From NCBI RefSeq assembly GCF_009389715.1, contig NW_024067736.1:1-64000 (forward strand): a stretch of DNA of 64,000 bases. Direction: 5' to 3'. The translations under genes and the position numbers were made by a program. Numbering within the stretch: the stretch's first letter is position 1; each line of letters starts with the position of its first letter. Shown here in pieces: positions 44,168 through 56,731 of this stretch. The notes beneath the pieces are model-generated. The model was given only the letters and a program-made list of their open reading frames with translations. It had not been told where the DNA came from and did not search any database. This stretch comes from Phoenix dactylifera. Its lineage: Eukaryota > Streptophyta > Magnoliopsida > Arecales > Arecaceae.

Positions 44168-46158
44168 TGTGAGGGCCCGGTTCATTGACTGGCCAGCACA
44201 AATTTTGGTCCTATGGGCCAGCCTAAGAGGCCAGCCTAACTTCTCACGTGCACTGCACATGAAGGAAAGGAGGCGGAGGACTCCGGCTGGGAGTCTCATT
44301 CCTTCCTCATCCGATTGCGATTGCGCCTGAAACTAGGGTTTCAGGACCATCCAAATGCCAAAAAACTTAGAATTTTTGCCTATTTAAGATCCCAATCCTC
44401 CTCCTCTGAGATTCATCAAAGAATAAGACTAGATTTCTCGCGATTCAAACTTTCTTTCTGGAGTTTTTCCTCCGATTTCGGCCGAGAAGAGTTGCCAAAA
44501 AGCCTCGCCGAACTGAGGTATGAGTTCTTCATCTCCTCCTCTTTCTTCCTTAGTGTTTTGGGCCTTCATTCCTTTGGATTTGAGCCGGCAATCACTGGAG
44601 CTTCATCCGAAATAGAAAACCCCTGGTTCGGTCATCTTTCACCATGATTAGCCATCACCGACCGCCAAGTTTGGCCAGGGTTGCGATCGCCTAAGGTCAC
44701 CATCGGTTGGGTAGATGGGCCACCGCTGCTAACACTGAGGGGGAAGGAAGAAGAGAGACGGAAAGAATTCTTCCCTCTTCTCTATTTTCTCTATTCTCTC
44801 TCTACTTTCTCTCTCTATTTTCTCTCTCAACTTACTCTATCTAGAAGACTATGGAACCCAATATCAGGTCCCATCCATCTATTCTACGAACCCGAGCTGA
44901 CCCCTATAAAGAGCCCTAATCTATCCTGTGCCTGGACCGCCTACTAAACCGATCATCCCAACTTTGTTAAGTGTCCCTAAAATCCACTTATTATGAACTC
45001 TGTCTAACGATCTTGGCTCTAATCAAATCCATGCCTTCTGATTCATTGACCAAGTTGCTTAAATCTGACCCGTTCGGTGCCGCCATATTCTATCACCCGA
45101 TCAACCATCTCCTTTTCTTATTATTTTAATTCGATCACCGAATAAAAATTAATTCCACTTTTAATATTTTTAATAGGGTTAAGTAATTTGCTTATTGAAG
45201 TTTGACGGTCTAAAGCAAAAGAAGTAAGCAGATTTTGCACTCTTTATTATTTTTCAAATTATTAAGTTTTTTCTGCATAAGATTCGCATGTGAAAATATC
45301 ATATTTTTCTTAAAATTTTAGATCAGCATATGAGTTATAAAATAATATTTTATTATAAAAAATAGTTCCATAAATATTTTAATGAAAATAATTTTGTTAT
45401 GAAATATGAATTTGGTCATGCCATTTAGTGTTTCCATCTATTTATTGTGTATGTTTTAAGAAAAATATATAAGTATTTGAAAGGCTCTCAGATAGTTATG
45501 TATGGCCCTCGCTAGCGGGTATCATGGTTGGCATACGGCCCCAACAATAGTAATAGTTGGCATACGGCTCCACTAGTGGTATAATAGTTGGCATATGGCC
45601 CGCCAGCGGGTATAATAGTTGGCAAATTATGACATACATTCGATTACGGCCCTATCACGAGTATAAAGTGACCGTAGCACGAATATCTATGAGCAATATT
45701 TTAATTCATGATAGGGTTAAATAATATAAAGAATGATTTACGAATTTATTTGTAATATAAAGTTGAAACTATATTTACAAAAAATGGATGACTTATTCAT
45801 ATATGATTTGCTTTACAACTTATTTTGATCTCTTATGCTATGAAATGCTTTAGTTTCGCAATAACATTTATTTTCTATAAATGATGCAATGACATGAAAA
45901 AACTTATTCTTGATCCAGTAAGATAATGTAAGATTTGCTTATTGAGCTGTGTCGCTCATAAATTTCTAGTTTTATTTTTTTTTTTAAGGCAAATAGGATC
46001 AGTAGGGATGAAGAATAGCAGGCTTGGAGTTCATGCTAGTAAGCTTCGCGATCTATATAGTAAAATTTTAGTTCTTCAGTTGATTATGAATTTGTAGCTT
46101 AGTAATTTTCTAAATTTTTAAGGATTATGAGTTTGGTTGTCCTGTTTTTGGGACGTGA
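44168..46158 (+). mobile_element. Probable solo LTR of a Ty3/gypsy (Del/Tekay-like) element
   Basis: Starts TGTGAGGGCCCGG, has a TATTTAAG box near 44380 followed by a C/T-rich leader and ATG-poor transcribed-looking region. Near 45945-45960 it contains TATTGAGCTGTGTCGCTCA followed by a T-rich tract, a pattern I know from Del/Tekay LTRs. The likely end is near GGGACGTGAGA (about 46148-46160), masked by a GA run. No second LTR or internal coding region is seen and no target duplication could be read, so boundaries are uncertain. Confidence 0.4.
45501..45624. repeat. About 31-bp tandem repeat, 3-4 copies
   Basis: Diverged copies of GTTGGCATACGGCYCC...GGTATAATA repeat every 29-31 bp. They lie inside the probable solo LTR. 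Confidence 0.8.
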
Positions 46159-49100
46159 GAGAGAGAGAGAGAGAGAAGGCTTTTGGAATAGGCATCATGA
46201 ACATGTTAGGTTGTTCCCCAAAACCATATAAAAGAAAGCATTAAAATGGCATCCAAACTCTTTAGCAAGGCGTAGTCATGCACATGGCCTCCTCTTAGAA
46301 ACAAACAGGACACGTTTTAAACTTTTATGAGCTCCATAAGCACACCAACACTCGAGAGTTTGGAGCTTTCTAGCTTTACAATCGCCGGGGGATTCTGCCA
46401 GCCAGCATGGAGATTTTAACTTTTGGCTCCATGATTAGACTTCTTTTGGTGGGATTACCAGACTGTCTTGGTGGTTGGTGCACACCAGTGGCTTTGATTT
46501 GATTTTTTTTCTAGGTGATGGCTCATTGTCATCACGAAAATCCAGATCATATATACCAAGGGAAGTGGATGTGTTCATCTTATCCTTAATAATACTATGA
46601 TAGGATGTTGAGACGGGCTGTTGAGGTAGTGAGATATGATTTAGCAACTAAAGTGACTGTGATTTTAACCTAATTAGTGATGAGAGGCACAAGAAAGTGA
46701 CTTAAAAGCCTCTGCAACTAATTCGGGGAAGCTATAAATTATATACATGACAATCATATGATAGGGGCTTAACAGTGGCAAGCAACAACCATGTCATAGG
46801 ATAAGACACAGCTCTTAGTAAGAAATAAGAGCTAGGAATAGAATTGGCCATGCCCAAAAGCACAACTACTGCTTTGTCTCTCCTATAAATGAAACCCAAC
46901 CTTTTGTCTAACAGGGCATTGTCACAATTTCTGGGAATAATTCGGCAAGAGAAAATTGCAGATTGAAAACAGGAGGAATATATTCTGAAGCTTTAGTTTA
47001 CGCTTTAAAGAATATGGAAAAATAGAACTGAAGCGAAAAACTTAAAAATAGATCATATATTGTACACTTTTCATATTTCATGGAATACTACTAATATGAG
47101 TAATTCAATTTAGCTGATAACGTTAGTGAGTGATATTCTGATTATGCAATGAAGCCAATACAATCCATCTGGATAACTGTATTAATTAGAAGCATAAAGT
47201 CATTTATCTTTCACCTTCTGTTGTTTTCCTCTGATGCCATGTATGTTTAAATGTGATTGTCATTGCAATGTTTGCTTTGAAAGGAATGCTAAATCAATTC
47301 CTGTGTAAACAAATTTCCAAAATTATTTCCAATGACTAGTTGGATAGTGCTTATATATTTTGCTCATCAGTTATTACTAAACCCATGAAATAACCAAGCA
47401 AAACAAGTCTTCAGTAGGTTTTTTGGGTGTCTCTGCCTCAGCCATGCGGTTGGTAGGAGGATGATATGGCTCAAAAGGCGAGAAAAGATATATAAGATAC
47501 CATGTGTCGACTCGCAAACCAAATATCATTTTCTCACGAACGATTTATGCAGCAATGATCTAATGCTTTAGTTTGCCAAATTGAACGGATGTTTCAAATA
47601 TAACTTTTGTTTTTGAGTGGAAGGAACTTTAGTCTCCTGAATTTTATTAACAGAGGAAAAATATCTACAAGAAGAAGGATATACTGAAGAGAATAGAAAT
47701 TTTTGTTAATTACCAAAGGAGAAGTAAAAGCCTGATCAAGAAACAGCTTCCGACATCAGCTGGATGATGCCTGTGGCTGAGCACCAAAAACGGAACCGAC
47801 AAGGAGCTAATTAGAGGAGGCCTTGGATCCTGTTCCACAATTTAACATTACCTGGAAGCGCCTTCTGTCCACGGAGAATGGACCAGCTGTTGAGATGATG
47901 AAAGATTTTGTGAATGGTAGATAAGCAAGAGGAGAGCGTTTCTTTCCTTCCGACAGCACCAAATGAAGGCAGCTACGAGTAATAAGATAGGTTGCTGCAA
48001 CTCTTTTCCAAAGCAAGATATCCTCTTCCAAAGGAGAGCTAATGATATACAAGTAACATGGAACCTAGCTAACAGTAAGCAACTGCATCAGAGTGACCCT
48101 AACATCACATGGCTTCAGATGGAAAGCGCATGGCATACCACGTAACTTCACATGCCATTCTGCAGGCCACTATATACGACCATATGCCCACTATTAAGCT
48201 TAGATGCTATCCTTCTTAAGTACAACATCAAAGGAACAGATTCACTGGAAGTGCTCTTAAGCTGTGGCATCCTGGAGTTCGATGCCATCTTCTTGGCTCG
48301 ATGCATGTGGAAAGAGAGTCACCTGCATGGAGCCAAAGTGGTTCGAGAACAGTGATGGGCTATAGGCCTCGGGGGTACGTCGTTCCCCTGTCTCTCCCTA
48401 TTCGCACACTCCCATGGCCAACTGTACGTGGCCACAGTGGGACATCATCTTATGAGTTCTTTGATTCGAAGGCCATGCATGGAAGCCGCTAGTTCATGCT
48501 GCAATGCTACGAGACACTAATTAGACTGTTCTTGCTTGGTTGAATTACTATGGTGTAATATGGAAGAAGCTAGTTATAATGAGATAATGATTAATATGTG
48601 GGATAACAAATACAATCCTCAAGCTTTCATAAAACTTATCTATTGTGAAACCTTTAATCATTTAATTGAAGACCGGTCGGCTGGCTTTCTTCTCGAAAGT
48701 TTTACCTAGTTTAGTCGTTTTGAACAACAAAAAAAAAGGGGTTTTCTTAGTTTATTGTTGGTTGGATACGTATGAAGAATGCAAATAATAGTTTTAAGTC
48801 GAGGGTCAATTTGATTATTCCTAAAAGCTCAAGAATTCAGTCCCATTAGCTCAAGAAAGAACTGCTAAACTATAAACTAACTTACTACTTAATTTTTGCT
48901 TTATTATCTGTCCTGTAATTTTATTTCTCCATTATGATCGGGCAATTGCTTTACTAGTACTGTAACCTCCAAGGATTGCATGGCCACCCCACTTAACACT
49001 AAGCTTATGTCAGAAGCAATGGTTTGCTTCCATCATTTATAAGAATTTATTCCTATAATTCTGCACGCACATCTGTGAATCTATTTAGTAGTCACTATAA

Positions 49101-52034
49101 ATTTCTTTGGTTGGTGGTTGAGATCAGTTGAGGTAGATATATAAACCTAGCTATTTGATTTGGGAGACCTGGCATCTTCATTTACTTCCTCTTTACTGTA
49201 TAATCTGACATTAAGCTTCTAATTAACTTACTTCAGGCCTCCTGCTTTTTTAATATTAATCCCCTTAAGTAGGAAATCTAGTTCATCTATCATACAAATC
49301 CAAAACCATAACTCCATTGGCTCAAAAAGGGTGGAATGAGGAAGAACACAACTACTTTATAATATACATAGAATCCTTATATTGCCCAATGTAGGATGCA
49401 TCAGTTTTATGCTGTGGCTATGGGTCAGTTGTCACACCACAGAGGTAGTCTCCAAATAGTTCTAACAATTCAAGAAATGGACCCATTTAGCCTTTGTTCA
49501 GATGATCATACATCAATTCCTAAGGTTCGAGAAAAGAAGAAACAAGACAAAAGAGGAATAGAAAAGATAAAAAGAATGATAAATTAACAGGAGATCACCC
49601 AATTTCAGCCTGAAATCAAGGGGGCAATTATAAAACCATTAGAAAAGGTCACCAGCTTAAAGTGACTTGCAATGTTGAATTTAAATAATAGATAACAATC
49701 GATTTAAGCAAAGTTGAGCTCACTATGTCTCGTAGTGAGTTACAGATGCCAGATGTCTACTGCTTTAAAATGACTTTAACAATAGAGATGGTGTTTCTTG
49801 GTGCCTTTCCACCATTAGAGTGAAATTTAAAACCGTAGCCACTAATAAAATAGGACACCTTTGAACCTGTAACCGGGTGTCATGGGGATATTTTGAGCTT
49901 CAAGTTTGATAAATTACACCTAGATCTTGTCGAGGCCTGGCTTGATTCATATGTTGTATCCGAATCAAGCAAATTCACTCCATTAACACTAGTTTATGAG
50001 ACGAGGCGTGCAGATGACTTTTGCAAGTGCCAAAGGTTCAGAAGAAGCCAAGCAGTGCGTGCAGTGAGTGTGGGCTGATCACCTATTTAGCAAACATGAA
50101 TTAAGAATGATTGCTAAATGAAAAAACAAAAACAAAAGAAAACCTAAGTGAAGACCTATGACTTGTCTGGGTCATGCTGATTTTGTTCATAGGCTGTTAA
50201 TCATAGGATAGTAGTCAACTTATTATTTCGATGCCGGTACATCAAGCATTTTAGGGTTTAGAGGATTTTAACAAAACAACATCGACAAAGGTCTTTTTTC
50301 GAGTAACTTGAAGTCGGTCGATTTGATTTCCAATAGTTTAGGTTTGATCTTAGGTAAAACCAAATAATGTCACTAAAAAACCACCTTACATCTTGTTCTT
50401 TCAGGGTCAGATTACATTAGTTAAGTTCTTTCAAATTCCTTTCTGAAACAATCATACAAACCATGCTTTTTTCTTGTATTTCAAGCTATGGTCCTCAAGG
50501 AATACCTCGTGGAAATAGACATCCGAACCTCGTGGGATAATCACCATCCTTGAGGAAATACTTTAATTAGTGAGCATCAACTAATCATTCCTTTATCATC
50601 TATTATCAACCATTCTTGTAGTTTATTCTCTACTTTTTCATAGAATTGCATTCTCTCGTTCCCTACTAGTGCTTGCAGGTTCGGCTTGGATTCGCATTAC
50701 ATGTGAAAAGGTGAAAGCCAAATCGATCGACCAAGGACACATTCACTTAAGGCTGCAATGATTCCAATCAAGAAGCTTTATGGATTCTATCTCTATCTAG
50801 AGAGATTTGTTTGGCCCCCGCTGAGGAACAAGCTGAAGAGACGGGCACGCATGGGGACCGAGCTTCTTATCTTATTTTGTCCCACCCGGCCCATCCAACC
50901 TAACCATCCCAAATTTATATGTACCAAATTCGTCCCCACACGTGCCGATCCTACCTCTCTTCTAGCTCTAATCCCCTTAGTTATTGACTAATCCTAAAAA
51001 TATTATGAAGCATTAAACAAGTGGGCAAATATATTAAATACATATGGGCATTGCCGCCACCATAAAATAAACATTAGACCACCTACTTGAAAGGATTTTA
51101 TAACTCTATTGTAGGGCATTGGTGTCGAGCCTGGTCGCTCTTTCCTGTTGGATTTGGTTTGGAGATCACAGGAGATGACCAAGATTGATTGCTGTTTGCT
51201 TGCTTTTAATTTAGCATGCAAACTTGAACCAACATTTTTTTTCGCTTTTCTAAATCATTTGATTTCAAACTTCTGGATGTTCCCTTGCCTCGTGGGGCCA
51301 TATATTTTCTCTATTCCACAAAAATTAGATGATGTCACAATCCAAAAAAACTCATCATTTTTGTGATGATTTATATCTTTAAACAAAAATATTTGTTCAA
51401 GCTAGTTATATGTTACTTTTTTATTTTAGCAAGTAACGCTCGAACCTACATATGATAATTCACTCTAATTCATCGGATATCTAATCCGACCCGACTCTAA
51501 TGTACGGGTTTTATCCGACCCACAGCACATTTGAGACGGATGTAGGAAATGGTAAAATCCATTCAGTACCAGATCTAGATATATATAACTCTTCACAAAC
51601 CTTCCTTCTTAAAAAAAAAAAAAAAAAAAAAGAACTTTTATCTAATCCAGCACATTCAACTCGTTTTATTTAACTTTATCTTTACCATCCCTCCTCCGAG
51701 TCAAGCATGGAACACGCCTACCCAACTCATTCCGTTCCTACTTGAACAGTTGAACCCAATTTCCCTTTTATAAAGTTAAAGTTTCCTTTCTCACTTTCGC
51801 AGGCCAAACATTTCGCCCTCAACCTTTCTCACGTGCCAAAAAAAAAAATCACCCAAGTAAGTATTTACCGTAACTTCCCCCTGAGACCTTGGATTCCACC
51901 TAAATAAAGCAAGAGTTCCTGCTAACAAAAGCAAGAGGAGGCTAAATAATTAAACAGTGAATGCTAGACTACATAAACAAATGATCAACTCTTAATCATT
52001 TTTAAGACACAGAGAAAAAGATAAATCCTGAAAA

Positions 52035-52073
<39 letters not shown>

Positions 52074-52209
52074 TCACTCCACCAAAGCCAAATCGTCATA
52101 TTTTTCTCCCTCCCCCTCCACCTGGTCTCCCTCCTAAATTCCTTCTCCCGGGAAGGACACCTCTCTCTCTCTCGAGAAACCTCACCCTCCTCCTCCCCGG
52201 AGACACAAC
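46159..52209. other. Intergenic DNA between the solo LTR and the kinase gene
   Basis: Six kilobases of AT-rich sequence with many short open frames but no recognisable domain, RNA gene or complete element. Simple repeats: GA at 46158-46176, a poly(A) run near 51611-51631, and the AT run at 52037-52071. The last ~200 bp form the kinase promoter. Confidence 0.5.
52037..52071. repeat. (AT)n microsatellite in kinase promoter
   Basis: About 17 AT units 140 bp upstream of the TATA box of the AGC kinase gene. Confidence 0.9.
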
Positions 52210-52217
52210 TATAAATA
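52210..52217 (+). promoter_or_regulatory. TATA box of the AGC kinase gene
   Basis: TATAAATA lies 61 bp before the ATG, implying a 5'UTR of only about 30 nt. A CT-rich stretch (52160-52174) lies just upstream. Confidence 0.65.
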
Positions 52218-52270
52218 CACTCAGGTACAATATAAGAGGAATTGAACGAGATTGATCACATTAATGTGAT

Positions 52271-53566
52271 ATGGAGCTGGACCTGGACAAGCTGAGCGCG
52301 GCTCGGGTCCTGGGGAGGGGGGCGATGGGCACCGTGTTCCTGGTCATCGACCCGTCGGCCCACCCTTCACGGCCGCCGGTGTTCGCCCTCAAGGTGGTGG
52401 AAAAGCACTCCCCCACCGCCAAGCCCGACGCCGACCGCCGCGCCCGCTGGGAGCTCTCCGTCCTCTCCCGCCTGGCCCCCCACCCTTTCCTCCCCTCGCT
52501 GTTGGGTTCCTTGGAGACCCCGGATTTGTTGGCCTGGGCCGTCCCCTTCTGCCCTGGCGGCGACCTCAACGCCCTCCGCTACTCTCTCTCCGACCGCATC
52601 TTCTCCCCCACTGCCATCCGCTTCTACCTCTCCGAGATCGTCTCCGCCCTCGCCCACCTCCACTCCCTCAGCATCGTCTACCGCGACCTCAAGCCCGAGA
52701 ACGTCCTCCTCCAGGCCTCCGGCCACGTCACCCTCACCGACTTCGACCTTTCCCGCCACCTCGCCCCCAAACCCCTCCCTTCCCCCTTCTCCTCCCCCGC
52801 CTTCAATGTCCCTTATATCAATCCCACCTCCCTCCCTTCGCCACCTAACAACCACCGCCGACGCCGCAACCTCACCCGGATCTTGTTCGGTGGCCACGCC
52901 AGCTCCGGCGGCGGTTCCCCCGACATCAGCGTCCACCTCCAGCAGCAGCTCAGAAAGGCCAAGTCCGCCCGCGTCTCCCCCGTCAGCCGCCGCCGCCCCA
53001 GCATCTCCGGCCCTGTCGCCAGCGCCGCGTGCGAGCGCTCCCACTCGTTCGTCGGCACCGAGGAGTACGTCTCCCCCGAGGTCGTCCGCGGCGACGGCCA
53101 CGAGTTCGCCGTCGACTGGTGGGCGCTCGGCATCCTCACCTACGAGATGGCCTACGGCAGAACCCCCTTCCGCGGCCGCAACCGGAAGGAGACCTTCCGA
53201 AACGTCCTCACCCGCCAGCCGGAGTTCGCCGGACGGCAGCGCACCGACCTCATCGACCTCATCTCGCGTCTCCTAGCCAAAGACCCCACCCGGCGACTCG
53301 GGTACGCCGGCGGGGCGGAGGAGGTCAAGGCCCACGCGTTCTTCCAGGGAGTCCAGTGGGATCTTCTCGCCGACGTCAACCGCCCCCCCTTCCTCCCGCC
53401 ACTAGAGGACCTGGAGGAGGAGGTGCTCGCGCCTTTCTCTGACGAGACCGCCGCTGCCGTCAGGTGCTTCGACATCCAGGACTACTTCAAGCGGATCCGG
53501 CAGAAGCAGACCTCGCCGGCGGCGCCGTCGCCGTTCTCGTCGTCAGTGTCGCTGGCGGAATTCTGA
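52271..53566 (+). CDS. UCN: AGC VIII Ser/Thr protein kinase, UNICORN-like
   Basis: A 431-residue intronless kinase. Glycine loop GRGAMG at 15-20, catalytic Lys at 41 (ALK), C-helix Glu probably 61, YRDLKPEN at 137-144 with catalytic Asp 139, and DFD instead of DFG at 157-159, the signature of plant AGC VIII kinases. A basic, Ser/Pro-rich insertion of about 90 residues separates DFD from the activation motif SFVGTEEYVSPE (259-270), as in that family. The N-terminus MELDLDKL, the motif AWAVPFCPGGDLN and RARWE resemble Arabidopsis UNICORN, a repressor of ectopic growth in integuments and petals; close paralogues (UCNL) are also possible. The C-terminus SVSLAEF could act as a hydrophobic PDK1-docking motif (inference). 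Coding GC is very high, typical of monocot single-exon genes. The ATG follows the TATA box closely and starts the family N-terminus. AATAAA lies near 53614. Confidence 0.92.
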   Translation: MELDLDKLSAARVLGRGAMGTVFLVIDPSAHPSRPPVFALKVVEKHSPTAKPDADRRARWELSVLSRLAPHPFLPSLLGSLETPDLLAWAVPFCPGGDLNALRYSLSDRIFSPTAIRFYLSEIVSALAHLHSLSIVYRDLKPENVLLQASGHVTLTDFDLSRHLAPKPLPSPFSSPAFNVPYINPTSLPSPPNNHRRRRNLTRILFGGHASSGGGSPDISVHLQQQLRKAKSARVSPVSRRRPSISGPVASAACERSHSFVGTEEYVSPEVVRGDGHEFAVDWWALGILTYEMAYGRTPFRGRNRKETFRNVLTRQPEFAGRQRTDLIDLISRLLAKDPTRRLGYAGGAEEVKAHAFFQGVQWDLLADVNRPPFLPPLEDLEEEVLAPFSDETAAAVRCFDIQDYFKRIRQKQTSPAAPSPFSSSVSLAEF

Positions 53567-56500
53567 CGGTTACCGTTAGGTGTCTACCTGTTCTTTTTTA
53601 ACCTTCCTTTTTAAAATAAAACGGTGGACCTTCTCTCGGTATTGGGGTTGTACATAATGGAAGAGGGGCCGTGCCGTGCGGAGCCGGGTTTCATCAGTGG
53701 GGGACGCTGGTTGTAATTAGGAATAACTTTTAGTGGGTATTTCAAAAAAAATTTGGAAGACACGTTTGCTGTGCGCACGTTTGGAAGACACGTTTGCCTT
53801 CTACCGGATCCAAGCATGTTGTTTGTAATACTCCTCCATTTCTTTCGACAAATGTTTATTATTTCTTGATAATTGCAGGGATCTGTTGCCATCTCATCCC
53901 TCATTCTCGACTTTGAAATCTAGAGAGCAAATCTTACTCTTATACTTCATCAGCCACTTTTCAAACATTTGTTTGTGGCGGACGAGATCATATGTAGCTG
54001 TATACACATAATCAAAGGAGGTATATGGAAAAGATCCTCATTAAAAAATACACTTAATCTGGGAGATGGTGGTTCATTATACAATGAAATATTGCATAGT
54101 TAACCTGCCTTTAGTTTTGCAGGTTAAAGAGTAGAGAGAATAGCATTGTAGATTACCTTTCTGTGACACCAGTTATATTTTATCAAAGCTGTGGAATATC
54201 ACTTACAGGAGTTTCTCTGACAAGATTCCTACCACCTCGTGAAGCTTGATTGATGATTAGGGAGCCCGCAGGCTTGCTCTCTCGCTATCTCAAGTTGAAG
54301 GACACGGGTCCTACAGTAACCCCGCAAGCAGAGTTTAGTTTGGCTTCCACGAGTAATGGAGTTACAAATTTAAACGCAGTTGACCGCTGACAAGATACAA
54401 ATGTGTCACAGCGAATTCAAAAGAATAACTGCAAATTTCTTGCAGAACAAAGTACATCGAACGTTGTCAAGATGGTAAGGCTGTGGTGCAACCGAGCCAT
54501 TTCCAATTACAAAAATAAAAGTTGAAGATGCTCATAGGGAACATAAAGAAGTCTCGTTGTGAATAATCGGGATGGCTAATGGACCAAAAAGGGGTGCCCC
54601 TCTTCATCTCTAGGAGGCATCTTACGAGCTGGAGGGGGGAGCTACCGAGAGCACTTGAAAACTTGTTATTTTTTAATTTTATTAGTTGTATTCGTACTCG
54701 AATTATAAAAAAAAATTATTTTCAGCAAAAAAAAATAATTAAAAAAATAATAAATTTTAATCATTTGACGGCAAGTCACTCAAAGAGAACACGGAATAGA
54801 GCAGGCAGATGGACAACAGAGATCTGTCACAGAGTGCCACAAATTGATCAGCTGAGTAAAGAAGAAAAAATAAAATTAACCATTTTGAGGGCACAGCACC
54901 CTTCGAAGATGGCAGAACCTCCGATAAATCACCTGGCGACCTCATCCCTTTTGGTGTCCCACACCCACTAGGGTCCAAAAGAGATAAAAGTGCCCTTGCA
55001 CCCCCTTCTTTTTGTTCTCTTGCATCCGTTACGTGGGTGGGGAAGAGGGTGATGTGAGGCCCTCGTATCCCACTCGAGGCAGCAAAACACCAAACTGCCC
55101 CAACCCCCATTGTACCATAGACCTGGTTTTTGGAAGTTTTTGCCTTCCTTTGTTTGGCCTGTGAGGCCCCACCACCCCCCTTCTTTCTCGGTTTATCTTG
55201 CGAAGCAACTCCACTGAAGAGGACCACAGATACAGTGATGATGCTTTAGAACGAAATGTTACTCATCGCCTGTCAACATCTCCCACAAGAAAACACCAAA
55301 ACTTTAAATCATCATGATCGACTGATAGTCTCAATACTTTCCTCCTTGTCATGAATATGATAAGACTCACAGACATTGCGTCAAGACCCACAACAGGACT
55401 TACCTTTGTAACGCGAAGAAATGTTAAGGACCCGGGTGCTATCCTTGGCTGAAATATCAATCATCTGAAATGCCTCTCCTGGAACTGGAATGAGGATTAA
55501 GAAAACTCTCTCTTGACACTGAATTGCGTATCCAACCACCCCATCACAGTCGTTTTTTCTTGCCAAGTCCTCATCTTGTCAAGTATATCAATCCATGCGT
55601 AGAGGAGGAAGCATAAAACATCCCCACATGCAATTCAATTGAGCTTCAGCATCTGATTCCTTTAATAAATTGAACCCCCCCCCCCCCCCCCAGTCCTCTG
55701 TTGGCATTCCATTCAAGGCAGTCATATTCTCAGGTAATCTACAGTCGCTCCCAATAGTTCACCTTAAGGATTATTGTGCGACGTGATGTGACAACAACCA
55801 GCCAAAAAATTGTCCCACTGGCCCTGAAACCAGATATTTGGTGATTCTTACGGCACAGAAGCAACAATATCTCCGCAACGACTACAAAATATTTCGAGCT
55901 GTATTGATGAATATATGTCTCCCAATTTGAGAACATGGATTACCGATAACATGTTTGGATAGCCATCACTTATTTGATGTTAGCTCAACATTGTTAAACT
56001 CTTGCACCAATGCGGCATCTTCTTAAAATTTGGTTCGCGGAAAAAAAAAAATTCTTCACTTGATCATTAAAAAATGACACTTTCAAGAAGTACTTATGTT
56101 TGATTGAACATTTACTTTCCTAAAAAAAAATATATAAAATATCTATTATACCGTTAATAAAAAAAATATTATCCATAAAGTTTGATGGCTTAAAAATATT
56201 TTTAGAAAAGAAAAAAAAACGACTCTAATTTTTAATCGGTAAAAAAGTAGCTTTTTCATAACTCTAATGAATTTTTCTTTTCCAAACATGAAAAATTTAT
56301 TTCCATAAAATTTCACTTTCTAATTTCTTCTTTAAAAACTCTAACCAAACAAGAAATATTTTTTTTTGTTTTTTCGTTGACCATACTTTTATTCCTTTTT
56401 TTGCGAACAAAACGAGTCCTCAAATCTAAATCTAACTTTAACCATGATAACTTATCAGCATACAATAGAGGAAAATGATTTTAAGTGGTTTCTCATATTT

Positions 56501-56731
56501 TGAAACATCAAGCACAGAGAGCAACAGAAAAGAAATACCAAAAGGAAATGTTCATCCAAGCTTTAGCATTATCCTCCCTATGACATTCCAAGACAATGAA
56601 AGGTGTGGATATTGAATAAAATTCTCACCCAGCTTTCCTAGCATAGCAAAACCAACACAAGCAAGCACACTGTTGAAATAATATATGATTACATGGCGGT
56701 TAGTTCAAGGAAGAATAGCTGAGCAAACCGC
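53567..56731. other. Intergenic DNA between kinase and LSM7
   Basis: The kinase 3'UTR and the LSM7 3'UTR (the genes converge) lie at the two ends. The middle is AT-rich. Minus-strand frames at 54757-55227 and 55263-55566 have no recognisable domain. A C17 homopolymer at 55675-55691 is a likely sequencing weak spot. Confidence 0.5.

Noticed and set aside
52367..53101. 244-codon open frame antisense to the kinase
   Set aside because: It mirrors the GC-rich kinase coding frame, is Gly/Ala-rich without domains, and has no promoter of its own.
55675..55691. C17 homopolymer as a structural element
   Set aside because: A simple run, more likely to be a sequencing or assembly weak point. Similar C runs occur at about 3366-3377 and 44147-44157.
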